Positions 43,703-53,975 of a DNA stretch of 64,000 bases are shown here, in pieces. The notes under the pieces are model-generated. The model was not told the origin of the DNA. It ran no database searches and worked only from the letters and a program-made list of their open reading frames with translations. This stretch comes from Acinetobacter baumannii (GTDB lineage Bacteria; Pseudomonadota; Gammaproteobacteria; Pseudomonadales; Moraxellaceae), in the NCBI RefSeq assembly GCF_016508585.1, contig NZ_JADVOP010000006.1:1-64000 (forward strand), written 5' to 3'. How positions within the stretch are numbered: position 1 is the stretch's first letter; every line of letters starts with the position of its first letter. The translations under genes and the position numbers were made by a program.

Positions 43703-44899
43703 TTAATAAGTGCTGGCTTCAAACAACATATGTACATTACTGATCACCCCTTCTTTGAATCCTCCTTCGCAATAACATAAGTAGAAATCCCACATCCGAA
43801 TAAAATTTTCATCAAATCCAAGTTCAAGAATTTGTTCACGGGCGGCTAAAAAATTCTTCCGCCAAAGGTGCAATGTTTGAGCATAACTTTGACCAATATC
43901 CTCTAAATGTTTTAAACGCAATTTTTGCTCTGATGCCGTATGCGTTAATACGCTGATACATGGAATAAAGCTACCAGGAAAAATATAGCGTTTAATATAA
44001 TCGACAGTGTTTAAAGCTTTTTTATAACGTGCATCTTCGATAGTAATGGCTTGAATGAGTCCCAATCCTTTTGGTTTCAACAAATGACGGCACTGTTTAA
44101 AATAGGTGGATAAATATTGTTCCCCTACCGCCTCAATCATTTCAATAGAAACCAATTTGTCGAATTTCCCTTCAAGTAAGCGATAATCTTTTAATTGTAC
44201 CTCTACCCGATGCGCCAAACCTGCTGCTTCAATACGGGTTACGGCTTCATCATATTGCGCTTGTGAAATGGTAATCGTCGTCACTTTACAGCCATAATTT
44301 TGTGCAGCATAAAGTGCAAAACCACCCCACCCGCTTCCAATCTCAACCAAATGATCCATAGGTTTTAATTGTAATTTTTGGCAAATTAAATCTTTTTTAT
44401 ATTCAGATGCTTGTTCCAAAGTCATTTCAGTGTCTTTAAACACAGCGCTGGAATACATCATTGATGAATCAAGAAATAATTTAAAGAAATCATTACTCAA
44501 GTCATAATGATCTGCTATATTTTTACGACTCCCTTCGATTGAGTTTTTACGCTTTTTATACCAAGCTTTTAAGAAAAATTGGCTCGCCTGAGCAATAATA
44601 TTTTGATTTAATTGATCCAAAAGATCTCGGTTACGTGCCAAAATTTGAATCAATTCGACCAAATGACTGGTACTCCAGTAACCCCGGATATAACCTTCAG
44701 CTGCGCCTAGAACACCATACTTGCAGATCAAATTTACCAATTTTTTATCATGAACCTGAACAACTGCAATTAACTCAATACTTTCACCCACAAAACCATT
44801 CCACACTCCATTAAATATAATCTGACCATGACGGAGTTTTAACAGATTCTGTAAAATCAAAGGTAGAGAATCTTGTTCACTGGAAATAAGTGCTTTCAT
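43703..44899 (-). CDS. Cyclopropane-fatty-acyl-phospholipid synthase-family protein
   Basis: This 398-residue protein has the full CFA synthase layout: an N-terminal domain that binds phospholipid, then a SAM domain with VEIGSGWGGFALYAAQNYG, SIEMIEAVGEQYL and the carboxy-terminal FIRMWDFYLCYCEGGF. It should transfer a methyl group from SAM to an unsaturated acyl chain. It overlaps the DUF1365 gene by 4 nt. In Rhodobacter a related methyltransferase begins furan fatty acid synthesis; whether this one makes a cyclopropane, methyl or furan product is unknown. Confidence 0.88.
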   Translation of the reverse strand: MKALISSEQDSLPLILQNLLKLRHGQIIFNGVWNGFVGESIELIAVVQVHDKKLVNLICKYGVLGAAEGYIRGYWSTSHLVELIQILARNRDLLDQLNQNIIAQASQFFLKAWYKKRKNSIEGSRKNIADHYDLSNDFFKLFLDSSMMYSSAVFKDTEMTLEQASEYKKDLICQKLQLKPMDHLVEIGSGWGGFALYAAQNYGCKVTTITISQAQYDEAVTRIEAAGLAHRVEVQLKDYRLLEGKFDKLVSIEMIEAVGEQYLSTYFKQCRHLLKPKGLGLIQAITIEDARYKKALNTVDYIKRYIFPGSFIPCISVLTHTASEQKLRLKHLEDIGQSYAQTLHLWRKNFLAAREQILELGFDENFIRMWDFYLCYCEGGFKEGVISNVHMLFEASTY

Positions 44900-45690
44900 C
44901 GCATTGTTTTTCCTTTTTGTTTATTCGGATGCCGATAAAATGGGACTTTTTTCCTCCATAAACGAAAAGCATTTAGATAAATACCTGTCATCATTTTGAA
45001 AGGTTCAAAGACACTATCAATAGCATAGCGATGCTGTTGTGAAGAAACTGTGATGGGTGTAAGTGAAAATCGCATAGTTGCATCAAATTGCAGTACATTT
45101 TGATGAAAAAGCTGCATATAAATTACATTTTGTTGCTCAGAAAAATTAAACGACCATATGTAGTTCATGTCCATGGGCATAAATGGAGAGACATGAAATG
45201 ATTTCTTAAACTCAAATTTATAGCCGTTATATTGAGCGTGTTGTACAGCTTTGTTACGACAGTCATGTACATATACCTTACGTTCATCCCATGGCGTGTT
45301 GGTTATTTCACTCAGAATAAACAGCGGCTTTTCACTGGGATCGAAAATAAAAAAGAATACGACTGAGTTAAAACGGTAACCCAAAGTTCTCGGTAAAGCC
45401 AAAACTCGAATCTGTGTATTTAAAGCCAATACACTATTGGCTTGTTTTAATAATATTTTTTTAATTTTTTGCCGAATTGTTCCAGATTCTTCTATTAAAA
45501 AATCATTAGGATCGAGTTTGAGTAAATTCCAACGATGTGAAGACCATAAATAAGATTGCTCAGTAAAGACATGGATCTGATCCGGATCAAACCATAAATA
45601 ATTCAACTTTGCTTCAAATTGATGTGGCTTGGGTAAATAGCGTCGATGCCTGATCAAGGCTGGTGCTATGGCGAGTTCAGTCATCAACAT
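44896..45690 (-). CDS. DUF1365 protein
   Basis: A 264-residue DUF1365 protein: IRHRRYLPKPHQFEAKLNYL at the start, FRLWRKKVPFYRHP near the end, and the central VSPFMPMDMNYIWSF. The function is not established, but the family almost always sits between an FAD oxidoreductase and a CFA-type methyltransferase, as here. GGGGG precedes the ATG by six bases. Confidence 0.88.
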   Translation of the reverse strand: MLMTELAIAPALIRHRRYLPKPHQFEAKLNYLWFDPDQIHVFTEQSYLWSSHRWNLLKLDPNDFLIEESGTIRQKIKKILLKQANSVLALNTQIRVLALPRTLGYRFNSVVFFFIFDPSEKPLFILSEITNTPWDERKVYVHDCRNKAVQHAQYNGYKFEFKKSFHVSPFMPMDMNYIWSFNFSEQQNVIYMQLFHQNVLQFDATMRFSLTPITVSSQQHRYAIDSVFEPFKMMTGIYLNAFRLWRKKVPFYRHPNKQKGKTMR

Positions 45691-45699
45691 GAATACCCC

Positions 45700-46974
45700 C
45701 TACATTCGCTTTTCTATATGCTTTACGACTTGAGCAGCACTACGTACGCCATCCTCATGAAAACCCCATCCCCAATAAGCACCACAAAAAGAAGTCCGAT
45801 TTTCACCATTGATCTCGGACCAGCGTCTTTGTGCCTCTATTGCCGATGCATTAAATACAGGATGACGATACTCTCGTTCTACTAAAACCAACTCTGGTGG
45901 AATATCAAAATTTGGATTTAATGTAGCGAAAATTTGTGTCTGGCAGCGCAAGTTTTGTAGTTTGTTCATCCAGTAGCTAAATGCATAATGAACTTGCGGC
46001 TTGTTATTTTGCGTATCGAAATTTGATTGATCTTCAGTAATATGTACATGCCAGCTCGCCCATTGAGTTTTCGACTTAGGCATAATCGTCTGATCACAAT
46101 GCACGACCATTTTATTGTCCTGATAGGAAAATTTGGACAGTATCTCTTGCTCTAGTGCGGATGGATCATTCAATAACTTTAGACTGTCATCTGCATGACT
46201 TGCAAAAATCACCCAATCAAACTGTTGTGTATCATATTCTGTTTGCACAATCACTTCATCAGGCAAACGAGATACACTGATTATTGCTTGTTTTTTAAAC
46301 TCCACATTTGCTGTCTGCTGTTGAATGGCTTCAACGTAACGAGCTGATCCACCAATTATGGTTTGCCATTGTGGACGGTCTTTAAGCTGTAGCATTCGAT
46401 GATGTTGAAAAAAGCTTACAACGAATTTATAAGGAATTTTACCTACTTGATCAATAGGACATGACCATAATGCGCCACACATTGGATATAAATGCTCTTG
46501 GCGAAAAGCCTCGGAATATCCATTTTGATTTAAATACTCCTCAATACTTAAAGTGCTGTCGATATCTTTCAGCATGACCTCTTTATTTTTCGAATAAAAT
46601 TTAAAAAGATCAGAAAGCATGGTTCTGAATTTTGATTTTAAAAAATTCTGTGGTCTGCTCAGTAACGCACTTTTTTTTGATGGATTATATTGCAAACCCG
46701 TAATTAAATTATTGACCGAAAAACTCATATCACTGTTTTGTGCTTTTACGCCTAACTCAGCGATCATCTGGCTAAATAATGGATAATTATAATGATTGAA
46801 CACGATAAAACCGCTATCAATAGCGAGTTTCTGCTCATCAACCATCAAATCATGCGTATCAGTATGTCCGCCAAAGTACGTATTTTTTTCAAATACAGTG
46901 ATATGATGATGTTTAGATAATTTCCATGCCGCATACAATCCGGAAATTCCTGAGCCAATAATTGCAATTTTCAT
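45700..46974 (-). CDS. FAD-dependent oxidoreductase of the DUF1365/CFA cluster
   Basis: This 424-residue flavoprotein starts with the dinucleotide-binding motif AIIGSGISGLYAAWKLSK and has the amine-oxidase/desaturase family block FGGHTDTHDL near residue 40. The C-terminal GAYWGWGFHEDGVRSA is characteristic of this cluster's protein. It may introduce or rearrange double bonds in lipid acyl chains. It overlaps the desaturase gene by 4 nt. Its link to furan fatty acid synthesis in Rhodobacter is a family-level suggestion. Confidence 0.88.
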   Translation of the reverse strand: MKIAIIGSGISGLYAAWKLSKHHHITVFEKNTYFGGHTDTHDLMVDEQKLAIDSGFIVFNHYNYPLFSQMIAELGVKAQNSDMSFSVNNLITGLQYNPSKKSALLSRPQNFLKSKFRTMLSDLFKFYSKNKEVMLKDIDSTLSIEEYLNQNGYSEAFRQEHLYPMCGALWSCPIDQVGKIPYKFVVSFFQHHRMLQLKDRPQWQTIIGGSARYVEAIQQQTANVEFKKQAIISVSRLPDEVIVQTEYDTQQFDWVIFASHADDSLKLLNDPSALEQEILSKFSYQDNKMVVHCDQTIMPKSKTQWASWHVHITEDQSNFDTQNNKPQVHYAFSYWMNKLQNLRCQTQIFATLNPNFDIPPELVLVEREYRHPVFNASAIEAQRRWSEINGENRTSFCGAYWGWGFHEDGVRSAAQVVKHIEKRM

Positions 46975-47960
46975 GAAGACTCTCCAGTTGAACTTTTATC
47001 AGCCTTTGTTTTAATGAAGATATTTACTTTATTTGCTGATTGAGCAATTTTACTGACTTCATACACTCGTGCGGGTATGGGTTTCAATCCCCAAACCAGA
47101 CCGAGCCAGGACATCATTCTTAAAACATAATAAGTGATATCAATTTGCCACCAATAAAAACCCTGCCTAACGCTCCCTGCATAATAATGATGGTTGTTAT
47201 GCCATCCCTCACCTAAAGTAATGATCGACAAAAATAAGTTGTTTCGACTTTGATCTGCTGTTTCAAAATCTCGACTGCCATATAAATGTGCGAGTGAATT
47301 AATACATAAAGTGGCATGAATTAATAAAACTGTTGAAACAACAAAGCCCCAGACCAATAGTTGTAGACCTGATGTGGCAAGTGATGGATAGACAACGGCA
47401 AGCCACTCACCCAAAGCATAAATTGACACTGCGGTTAGCAGCACAATGATCAAGCTAAAACGATCCAACCACACCAGTTCAGGATATTTCAGCCAATCTT
47501 TAACCACCTCTTTACGTGTGGCAAAATTATAATCATTTAAAAACCAGCCTAAATGGCTATACCAAAAACCATAGGTTGATGAATGTGGATCATGTTCTGT
47601 ATCCGTAAACCGATGATGATAACGATGATGTGCAGCCCACCATAAAGGTCCGCGTTGAGCACTCATCGTTCCAATCAACACAAAAACAAATTGAACTATT
47701 CGTGAAGTTTGAAAGGTTTTATGTGACAAATATCGGTGGAAAAATGCAGTAATTGAAAACATTCTTATCAGATAAAATAGCAACATGAAAATGACTGCAA
47801 ACCCAGACACCCCCACGTAAAAAATCCCCAGACAGGCAAGATGTAGAACGATAAAAGGAATAATGCGTAACCATTGAATTTGCTTGCTTTCTGGCGAAAT
47901 GGTCTGTGCCAGAATCGGACTGGACCAACTGTCTATCCACTGCCTAACACGGTTCAACAT
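46971..47960 (-). CDS. Acyl-lipid/acyl-CoA delta-9 type desaturase
   Basis: This 329-residue membrane desaturase has three histidine boxes: HRYLSH near 96, HHRYHHRF near 132 and HNNHHYY near 255. Together they hold the di-iron centre that inserts a cis double bond. It has about four membrane segments. As first gene of the operon it would supply the unsaturated chains that the CFA-type methyltransferases need. The 600 bp upstream (47961-48562) carry its promoter. Confidence 0.9.
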   Translation of the reverse strand: MLNRVRQWIDSWSSPILAQTISPESKQIQWLRIIPFIVLHLACLGIFYVGVSGFAVIFMLLFYLIRMFSITAFFHRYLSHKTFQTSRIVQFVFVLIGTMSAQRGPLWWAAHHRYHHRFTDTEHDPHSSTYGFWYSHLGWFLNDYNFATRKEVVKDWLKYPELVWLDRFSLIIVLLTAVSIYALGEWLAVVYPSLATSGLQLLVWGFVVSTVLLIHATLCINSLAHLYGSRDFETADQSRNNLFLSIITLGEGWHNNHHYYAGSVRQGFYWWQIDITYYVLRMMSWLGLVWGLKPIPARVYEVSKIAQSANKVNIFIKTKADKSSTGESS

Positions 47961-48084
47961 AGACGTATCCTAATTTTCTAATGATTGGATTTTATATGAA
48001 CAAGTTTAATCAACTGGGAATGAAATTTATGTGAAGTGAATATTTTTTATGATACTAGCACGTTTATGACGATGGCGATGCCGC

Positions 48085-48366
48085 TCAACAACTCCATTGA
48101 TTTTTATTCGATTGTGATAGCAATATCTTAATTAATTTGCACATAACGTTGCCATATCCAGACACGGCATATGTTGAATATTTTTCAATAAATAACCTTA
48201 GAAACTCGCCATTCTGGGTCTGTAGATAAAACTCAGCCTCAAATATATAGTAATCCGTCTTTAACTTAAGTATTTTTAGACAGATAAAACACTTTGACCT
48301 ATTGCTCATCAATATTGGTTTATTTCCCTGTTCAAAGCTTGAATTGCACTCTAGATTGCAGATCAA
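48085..48366 (-). CDS. Possible small hypothetical protein
   Basis: A 93-residue frame (TTG start, weak AAAGG upstream; an ATG lies 19 codons in) with a coding-like composition, including LKTDYYIFEAEFYLQTQNGE. I do not recognise it. It is the only frame of note in the 600 bp between the desaturase and chrB genes, and may be a relic. Confidence 0.3.
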   Translation of the reverse strand: MICNLECNSSFEQGNKPILMSNRSKCFICLKILKLKTDYYIFEAEFYLQTQNGEFLRLFIEKYSTYAVSGYGNVMCKLIKILLSQSNKNQWSC

Positions 48367-48562
48367 ATGCCTTTGCTGGTTTTTTTAATACATTCTGGAT
48401 GCTCGTTTTATCATTTTCTGTCCTTCAAAATCATGCAAATACTGATTTAACTTAACTCTTGCTCTATCTTAATATCGATTCTGATATAAGAAATCTTTTT
48501 TTAATATTTGTTCTTTAATATTAGATATGCAATATATTAAACAAATCAGTTGAGTATATTAC

Positions 48563-49483
48563 ATGGAAATTTCAATACTCATTTCTTCGCTTCCGACTCA
48601 GAATACAACGACTCGTATGCGAGTCTGGCGATCTATCAAAGCAAGCGGTGCTGCAATCCTTAGAGATGGCGTTTACTTACTCCCCATTTCCCATACCAAA
48701 AAGTTTGAACCTATTGCAAACGATATTAATTCAGAACAAGGAACCGCTTATGTTTTTCATGCAGAACTACCTTTAAACTTTGAAATCTCTGCACTTTTTA
48801 ACAGAAAGAAACAATACGATGGTTTCTACAAACAACTTTCTGAGTTAAAAAATCGACTGAGCAAAGATGAGAAGAAAGACTTACTCAAACAGATCCGTAA
48901 ATTAAGAAAAAGTATAGATGCACTTATTGAAATCGACTATTACCCTGACGAAACTCAAATTCAGGTTGCCAATGAACTTTCCGCACTAGAGCTTCTAATT
49001 GCACGTTTTGGCGAAGCAAACGAACCCCTAGCGATCCATGCTGAAATCCAAGGTCTGGATAAAGAGAATTATCAAAACAAAACTTGGGCAACTCGAAAAA
49101 GACCATGGATTGATCGCTTAGCATCTGCTTGGCTGATTAAAACTTTTATAGATACTTCTCCCGCATTCATTTGGTTAGAAACTCCAGCAGACTGCCCCAA
49201 GGATGCAATCGGATTCGATTTTGATGGTGCAACTTTTAGCCATGTCAAGCATTGGGTGACCTTTGAAGTTCTCTTGCATCGTTTTAATTTAGAAACACCT
49301 GCTTTACAGAAAATTGCTGAAATTGTTCATTACCTTGATGTGGGGGGCGTTGAACCACCCGAAGCGATCGGTATTGAAAGAGTTATTCAAGGTATCCGTA
49401 GTCAAATGAGTGAGGATGATCAACTATTTGCTTTATCCAATCATATCTTCGATGGCTTATATGCCGACTTATCAAGAGAATAA
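48563..49483 (+). CDS. chrB: ChrB-family chromate resistance regulator
   Basis: This 306-residue protein has the ChrB layout: N-terminal TRMRVWRSIKASGAAILRDG, a basic helical middle, and the C-terminal domain RKRPWIDRLASAWLIKTFID with FDFDGATFSH and VHYLDVGG. ChrB senses chromate and regulates chrA. The chrA gene starts 2 bp after its stop, so the pair forms an operon. The promoter region upstream (48370-48562) is AT-rich without an obvious palindrome. Confidence 0.9.
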   Translation: MEISILISSLPTQNTTTRMRVWRSIKASGAAILRDGVYLLPISHTKKFEPIANDINSEQGTAYVFHAELPLNFEISALFNRKKQYDGFYKQLSELKNRLSKDEKKDLLKQIRKLRKSIDALIEIDYYPDETQIQVANELSALELLIARFGEANEPLAIHAEIQGLDKENYQNKTWATRKRPWIDRLASAWLIKTFIDTSPAFIWLETPADCPKDAIGFDFDGATFSHVKHWVTFEVLLHRFNLETPALQKIAEIVHYLDVGGVEPPEAIGIERVIQGIRSQMSEDDQLFALSNHIFDGLYADLSRE

Positions 49484-49485
49484 TC

Positions 49486-50838
49486 ATGGAAAAACAACAA
49501 ACCACGGTCGCTGACGAGCCAGTACAATCAGTTCCTTTTTGGCAAGCCTTCTTATTTTGGCTTAAATTGGGATTTATAAGCTTTGGTGGACCAGCTGGAC
49601 AAATTGCTGTAATGCACCAAGAACTTGTTGAACAAAAACGCTGGATCTCTGAAAAACGTTTTTTACATGCTTTAAACTACTGCATGTTACTTCCTGGACC
49701 TGAAGCTCAACAGTTAGCGACCTACATTGGCTGGTTAATGCACAGGACGGCAGGTGGGATTATTGCAGGTGTTTTATTCGTTTTACCCTCTTTATTCATA
49801 CTGATTGCGCTCTCATGGATCTATATCAAGTTCGGTAATGTTCCTATCGTCGCAGGGATCTTTTATGGAATTAAACCTGCTGTAGTTGCTATTGTCTTTC
49901 ATGCTACTTTCCGAATTGGAAGCAGATCACTAAAGAATAAGTTTTTATGGACAGTTGCTGCCCTTGCATTCGTTGCTATCTTTTTCTTTAATCTACCATT
50001 TCCCGTGATTGTCTTAAGCGCAGCAATTATCGGATACTTAACCAGTAAAAAATATCCAGATTTTTTTACTGGAGCTGGGACACACCAGCAAAATCAAAAA
50101 AATTATGGTCCGGCACTCATTGATGATGATACCCCCCCGCCAGAACATGCCAGATTTAGTTGGAAACATTTAGGAAAGATCTTGGTTGTTGCTGGGGTTC
50201 TATGGTCTGCACCAATGTTGGTTTTGATTCTCAACTTTGGATGGGATCATAGCTATACACAAATGGCTTGGTTCTTTACTAAAGCCGCTCTACTCACCTT
50301 CGGTGGTGCCTATGCTGTATTACCTTACGTATACCAAGGTGCCGTGAATTTTTATGGTTGGCTAAGCCCAACACAAATGATCGATGGTTTGGCACTTGGT
50401 GAAAGTACGCCAGGTCCCCTGATTATGGTTGTTGCATTTGTAGGATTTTTAGGTGGCTTCAATCATATTTTATTAGGCAGCGATCATACATTCTTGGCAG
50501 GTGTTTTGGGCGCCGTAATTGTTACTTGGTTTACATTCCTTTTTTCATTTATTTTTATTCTTGCCGGTGCCCCCTTTATTGAATCAACACATAATGAATT
50601 AAAATTTACAGCTCCCCTAACCTCGATCACGGCTGCAGTTGTTGGGGTCATTTTAAACCTTGCTCTTTTCTTTAGTTACCATGTTTTATGGCCCAATGGA
50701 TTTAATCATGGCTTCAATTATGAGGCTATGTTTATTGCCGTTATAGCATTCATTGCATTATTTTATTTTGAAGTTAAAGTCATGAAAGTTATTTTAGCAT
50801 CTGCATTATGTGGTCTGATCTTGCATATGTGGCTATAA
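49486..50838 (+). CDS. chrA: ChrA chromate efflux transporter
   Basis: This 450-residue transporter of the CHR family has two homologous halves: GFISFGGPAGQIAVMHQELV with LPGPEAQQLATYIG in the first and ALLTFGGAYAVLPYVYQGAV with GESTPGPLIMVVAFVGFLGG in the second. About ten membrane segments are visible. It exports chromate. It is translated directly after chrB. Its length is somewhat above the usual 400, due to the acidic linker IDDDTPPPEHARFS between the halves. Confidence 0.92.
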   Translation: MEKQQTTVADEPVQSVPFWQAFLFWLKLGFISFGGPAGQIAVMHQELVEQKRWISEKRFLHALNYCMLLPGPEAQQLATYIGWLMHRTAGGIIAGVLFVLPSLFILIALSWIYIKFGNVPIVAGIFYGIKPAVVAIVFHATFRIGSRSLKNKFLWTVAALAFVAIFFFNLPFPVIVLSAAIIGYLTSKKYPDFFTGAGTHQQNQKNYGPALIDDDTPPPEHARFSWKHLGKILVVAGVLWSAPMLVLILNFGWDHSYTQMAWFFTKAALLTFGGAYAVLPYVYQGAVNFYGWLSPTQMIDGLALGESTPGPLIMVVAFVGFLGGFNHILLGSDHTFLAGVLGAVIVTWFTFLFSFIFILAGAPFIESTHNELKFTAPLTSITAAVVGVILNLALFFSYHVLWPNGFNHGFNYEAMFIAVIAFIALFYFEVKVMKVILASALCGLILHMWL

Positions 50839-51118
50839 ATTTTTAATCTTTGTCAAAGGAAAGCCAGACTCAATTTTGCTTATCGAGTGGTCATCACGGC
50901 TGCGCTTTGACTTTCCAGATAATCGTTTGATAACAAGCCTACTCATTTCGGTATGGCAAGCTGAAAAGAAATAAAACAGCGTTCAGTTGCTTTAGCCTGT
51001 ATATTTGTATGGCTATCTGTATAGCGTGACTGTTGAGTAGGACATGCAACAGCTCTTCATCAAATTTGTAAGAGAGTCATGAGCATGAGAGACGGTGCTC
51101 AACACGTCTCGACAAAAG

Positions 51119-52954
51119 TTAAAAACTTGTTTTAAATATTAAAGATGCAAAATCGCGGTCATCTAGCACACTAAATTGGTTATTTCCAAAAAAATTAGTG
51201 TATGACAGTTCAGCCACATATTTCTTCTGATAAGTCGCCGATACCCCCACTGTAATCGCCATTTGCCCTTCCTGAAAATTTGGTCCAAAACCAGTCACAT
51301 CATGACGCAGCATTAAACTCGGTGAAATACTCGTTTGTGCCAACAAATTACTGTAATTTAATGCGCCACGTAAACGATAGCCTGCGGACCATGGCTCATA
51401 GAAGCCTTCATCGTTACAGAATTTTTTATTTAGCTTGTGAATTTCTTGATCCGACAACTGAGCAGTTTTTGGCGTAATACAATATGTGTCTAATTTTGCA
51501 GGATCATAAACACCTGTTGATAAACCACTACGACCAAATGCACCACTACGACCAAAATGATATTGATCAGTATCACCTATATGGTTAATTCCTAGTTCTC
51601 CAATAAGTGATAGAGCACTTGCACCCCATACATTTGGAATAATCGTTGCTGCACCTAGGGTAAACTGCGTTACAGGCACTTGAGCAAAACCATTAATTCT
51701 TTCACCGAGCTTTAATGTTTCACCTGATTTGGTAAGTGGTGTATCACTATATAAAGCCTGTGCATAGACCATATCGGTACTGTTAAAATGCAATGGCATT
51801 TTGGGTTTATAATTCAATTCACTGAAAATATTCGTTTTTCCTGCTTTACTCGTCAAACTTAAACCATACATTTCAATATTTTCTGGATAAACAGAAACAA
51901 TCCGTGCTGTATGATAATTCGCAGGTCCAGGTGCAGAAACAACAACACCATCAAAGTGCATAATACGACTATGGTAATTGGCATAGTACACACCTAATTC
52001 TGTATTGTTTAAACTTGGAATGGTTTGTTTAACCGCTAGACCATATTGACCACTATTTTTTGCAAATTCAGTAGGCAAACGAGCGACTGTAAAATCTAAT
52101 GGACCATTGATGGCTTGATCAGTAGTAAATCCTGGTCCCCCAATCAAAAGTGGACCGCAATTTTCTGCAAAAACATCGGATATTTCAAAAAATGTCCCAC
52201 AACCATCAATCACTGAGGGTCTAAATTTAAATTGATAGAAACCTTCTATTTTGGTTTTATCGCTTAAACCTGCTACAAAAGAGAACATTTCAACGGGAAT
52301 GATCCTTTCTTTAATGTCAGCGCCAAAACGACTCATCCCTGCAAAATCAAACGCACTGACTGAGTTTAAACCATTTTGGAAAAACTGGGATTTACCCCAG
52401 TTCAACGCTTGTTTACCTAGTTTTAAATCTAAGGTTTTGTCCTCATCAAAACTAAAATTCTTCCAGATATAAGCGTCCCAGAGATCAATACCTTTATATT
52501 TCGCTAAACGTGGCCAATCAGAGTCATCAAATGCAAGAAAATCACCATGCCCCGTTTCATAAGCATGGTCGTACCAATACTTCGTACTAACTACAATACC
52601 TTGTTGCTTTCTTGTCAGGCGTAATTCAGTAATGCCTTTAATGACTTGTGATATAGGATCACCTTTACTAAAATTTTGACGACCATTATCACCATTAATA
52701 TCAATACTTGTACCATTCTTACCTATGCTTAGAGCATCTGGCTTATAAAGCAACGCACTGTCAGGCGCCTCTGTACTCCAACTTTGAGCCACACTTAAAT
52801 TGGTATTCGCTTCAAATTTCCAATCTCCATTTAAATCCAGACTCACTGCTGTCGCATGAGAAATACACATTACTGAACCCACTGTAATACTGAGCTTTTT
52901 CAGTTGTAATGCCGCATCCTTTGATTTTTTTAAATAATTATATTGCATTACCAT
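51119..52954 (-). CDS. DUF1302 outer-membrane protein
   Basis: A 611-residue DUF1302 family protein with a signal peptide (cut after ATA near 37) and a beta-barrel pattern ending in ASLIFKTSF with a C-terminal Phe. Marks include LDLNGDWKFEANTNLSVAQS and LGKQALNWGKSQFFQNGLN. Members are outer-membrane channels linked to uptake of hydrophobic substrates such as steroids, terpenoids or lipids. GGAG precedes the ATG at 52954. It lies 123 bp from an RBBP9-type hydrolase and next to a catabolic operon it may serve. Confidence 0.82.
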   Translation of the reverse strand: MVMQYNYLKKSKDAALQLKKLSITVGSVMCISHATAVSLDLNGDWKFEANTNLSVAQSWSTEAPDSALLYKPDALSIGKNGTSIDINGDNGRQNFSKGDPISQVIKGITELRLTRKQQGIVVSTKYWYDHAYETGHGDFLAFDDSDWPRLAKYKGIDLWDAYIWKNFSFDEDKTLDLKLGKQALNWGKSQFFQNGLNSVSAFDFAGMSRFGADIKERIIPVEMFSFVAGLSDKTKIEGFYQFKFRPSVIDGCGTFFEISDVFAENCGPLLIGGPGFTTDQAINGPLDFTVARLPTEFAKNSGQYGLAVKQTIPSLNNTELGVYYANYHSRIMHFDGVVVSAPGPANYHTARIVSVYPENIEMYGLSLTSKAGKTNIFSELNYKPKMPLHFNSTDMVYAQALYSDTPLTKSGETLKLGERINGFAQVPVTQFTLGAATIIPNVWGASALSLIGELGINHIGDTDQYHFGRSGAFGRSGLSTGVYDPAKLDTYCITPKTAQLSDQEIHKLNKKFCNDEGFYEPWSAGYRLRGALNYSNLLAQTSISPSLMLRHDVTGFGPNFQEGQMAITVGVSATYQKKYVAELSYTNFFGNNQFSVLDDRDFASLIFKTSF

Positions 52955-53077
52955 ACCATCTCCATATCGATATGATGAATTGAGTGTTACGCTTGCTTCC
53001 GCGCCTTTCTAGAAGATAAAAATTCTGTTTTTTGTTTTAAAAATCAAAAAGTAGGAATATCTATTCAATACTTTGAA

Positions 53078-53680
53078 CTACGCAATAATTCCTACACTTG
53101 CATCATCAAGTTGCTGAATAAATTCTTCAGCTTGTGACCATGAACCAAATCCCGCAGCAGGATTTAAATGACCAACTTCGCCTAAATTCACCCACTGGCT
53201 TCCCCAAACTATTGCCATTTTTTCGACAGCCTCGGCACTTGCTAGATAGTCATTGCTGCTGGCAATGACAATACTCGGAAATGGGAGCTTTTGATCAGGC
53301 AACGGCGACCAGCCTTGTTCTTTCAACGTGTCTGAACTTGGATAGTTATCAGGCCAGATTTGGTCTAAATCAGGTGGTGTAACCAATAACGCACCTTTGA
53401 TATTATATTTATGTGTATCTGGACGATATTGCGTTGCCCAATGGACTGTCATTAAAACACCTGCACTGTGTGCAACCAAAATGACTGGACCTTCAATTTT
53501 TTCTAACTCGGCTTGAATTCGTGCTACACGATTTGCGCAACTCAGTTTATCTGTCTCTGCAGGCGGAACTGAACGCACTTTTTCCAGTTTAGCTTCCAAC
53601 AAGGTTTGCCAATGCTTTTCAACGTAATCACGCAATCCTGGAATAATTAAAATCGTTGCATTTGTGAGTATTTTTTCCAT
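53078..53680 (-). CDS. RBBP9/YdeN-family serine hydrolase
   Basis: This 200-residue alpha/beta hydrolase starts TNATILIIPGLRDYVEKHWQ after three residues, a family mark. Ser lies in LVAHSAGVL, Asp in SSNDYLASAE and His in GEVGHLNPAAGFG, forming the triad. ATG at 53680 is preferred because AAGG is seven bases upstream; the ATG at 53725 adds an unmatched tail. It is cytoplasmic and may cut an ester or thioester substrate brought in by the neighbouring outer-membrane protein. Confidence 0.82.
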   Translation of the reverse strand: MEKILTNATILIIPGLRDYVEKHWQTLLEAKLEKVRSVPPAETDKLSCANRVARIQAELEKIEGPVILVAHSAGVLMTVHWATQYRPDTHKYNIKGALLVTPPDLDQIWPDNYPSSDTLKEQGWSPLPDQKLPFPSIVIASSNDYLASAEAVEKMAIVWGSQWVNLGEVGHLNPAAGFGSWSQAEEFIQQLDDASVGIIA

Positions 53681-53975
53681 CTCTATACCTTGAGCATCAT
53701 GCTCGCTGAAAATAAATCTGTACATTAAAATTCATCTCAACAATAAACTCTCGATAGCTTGAGCAATACACTTTCCACGACAATTACTTTTCATTTCAGG
53801 ACAAATCGTATAAAAACACAGCAAATTTCAATAGACTTTTTTATGATGAAAAAACAGTGACACAACGAAACGAATTCAAACCTAGACCGAAGAGATACTT
53901 TTCTCGCACATAGAATTTAGTTATAAATAGTATCTCTGATCAGGAAGATCAAATTGAAAATATGGAGACAATAAA

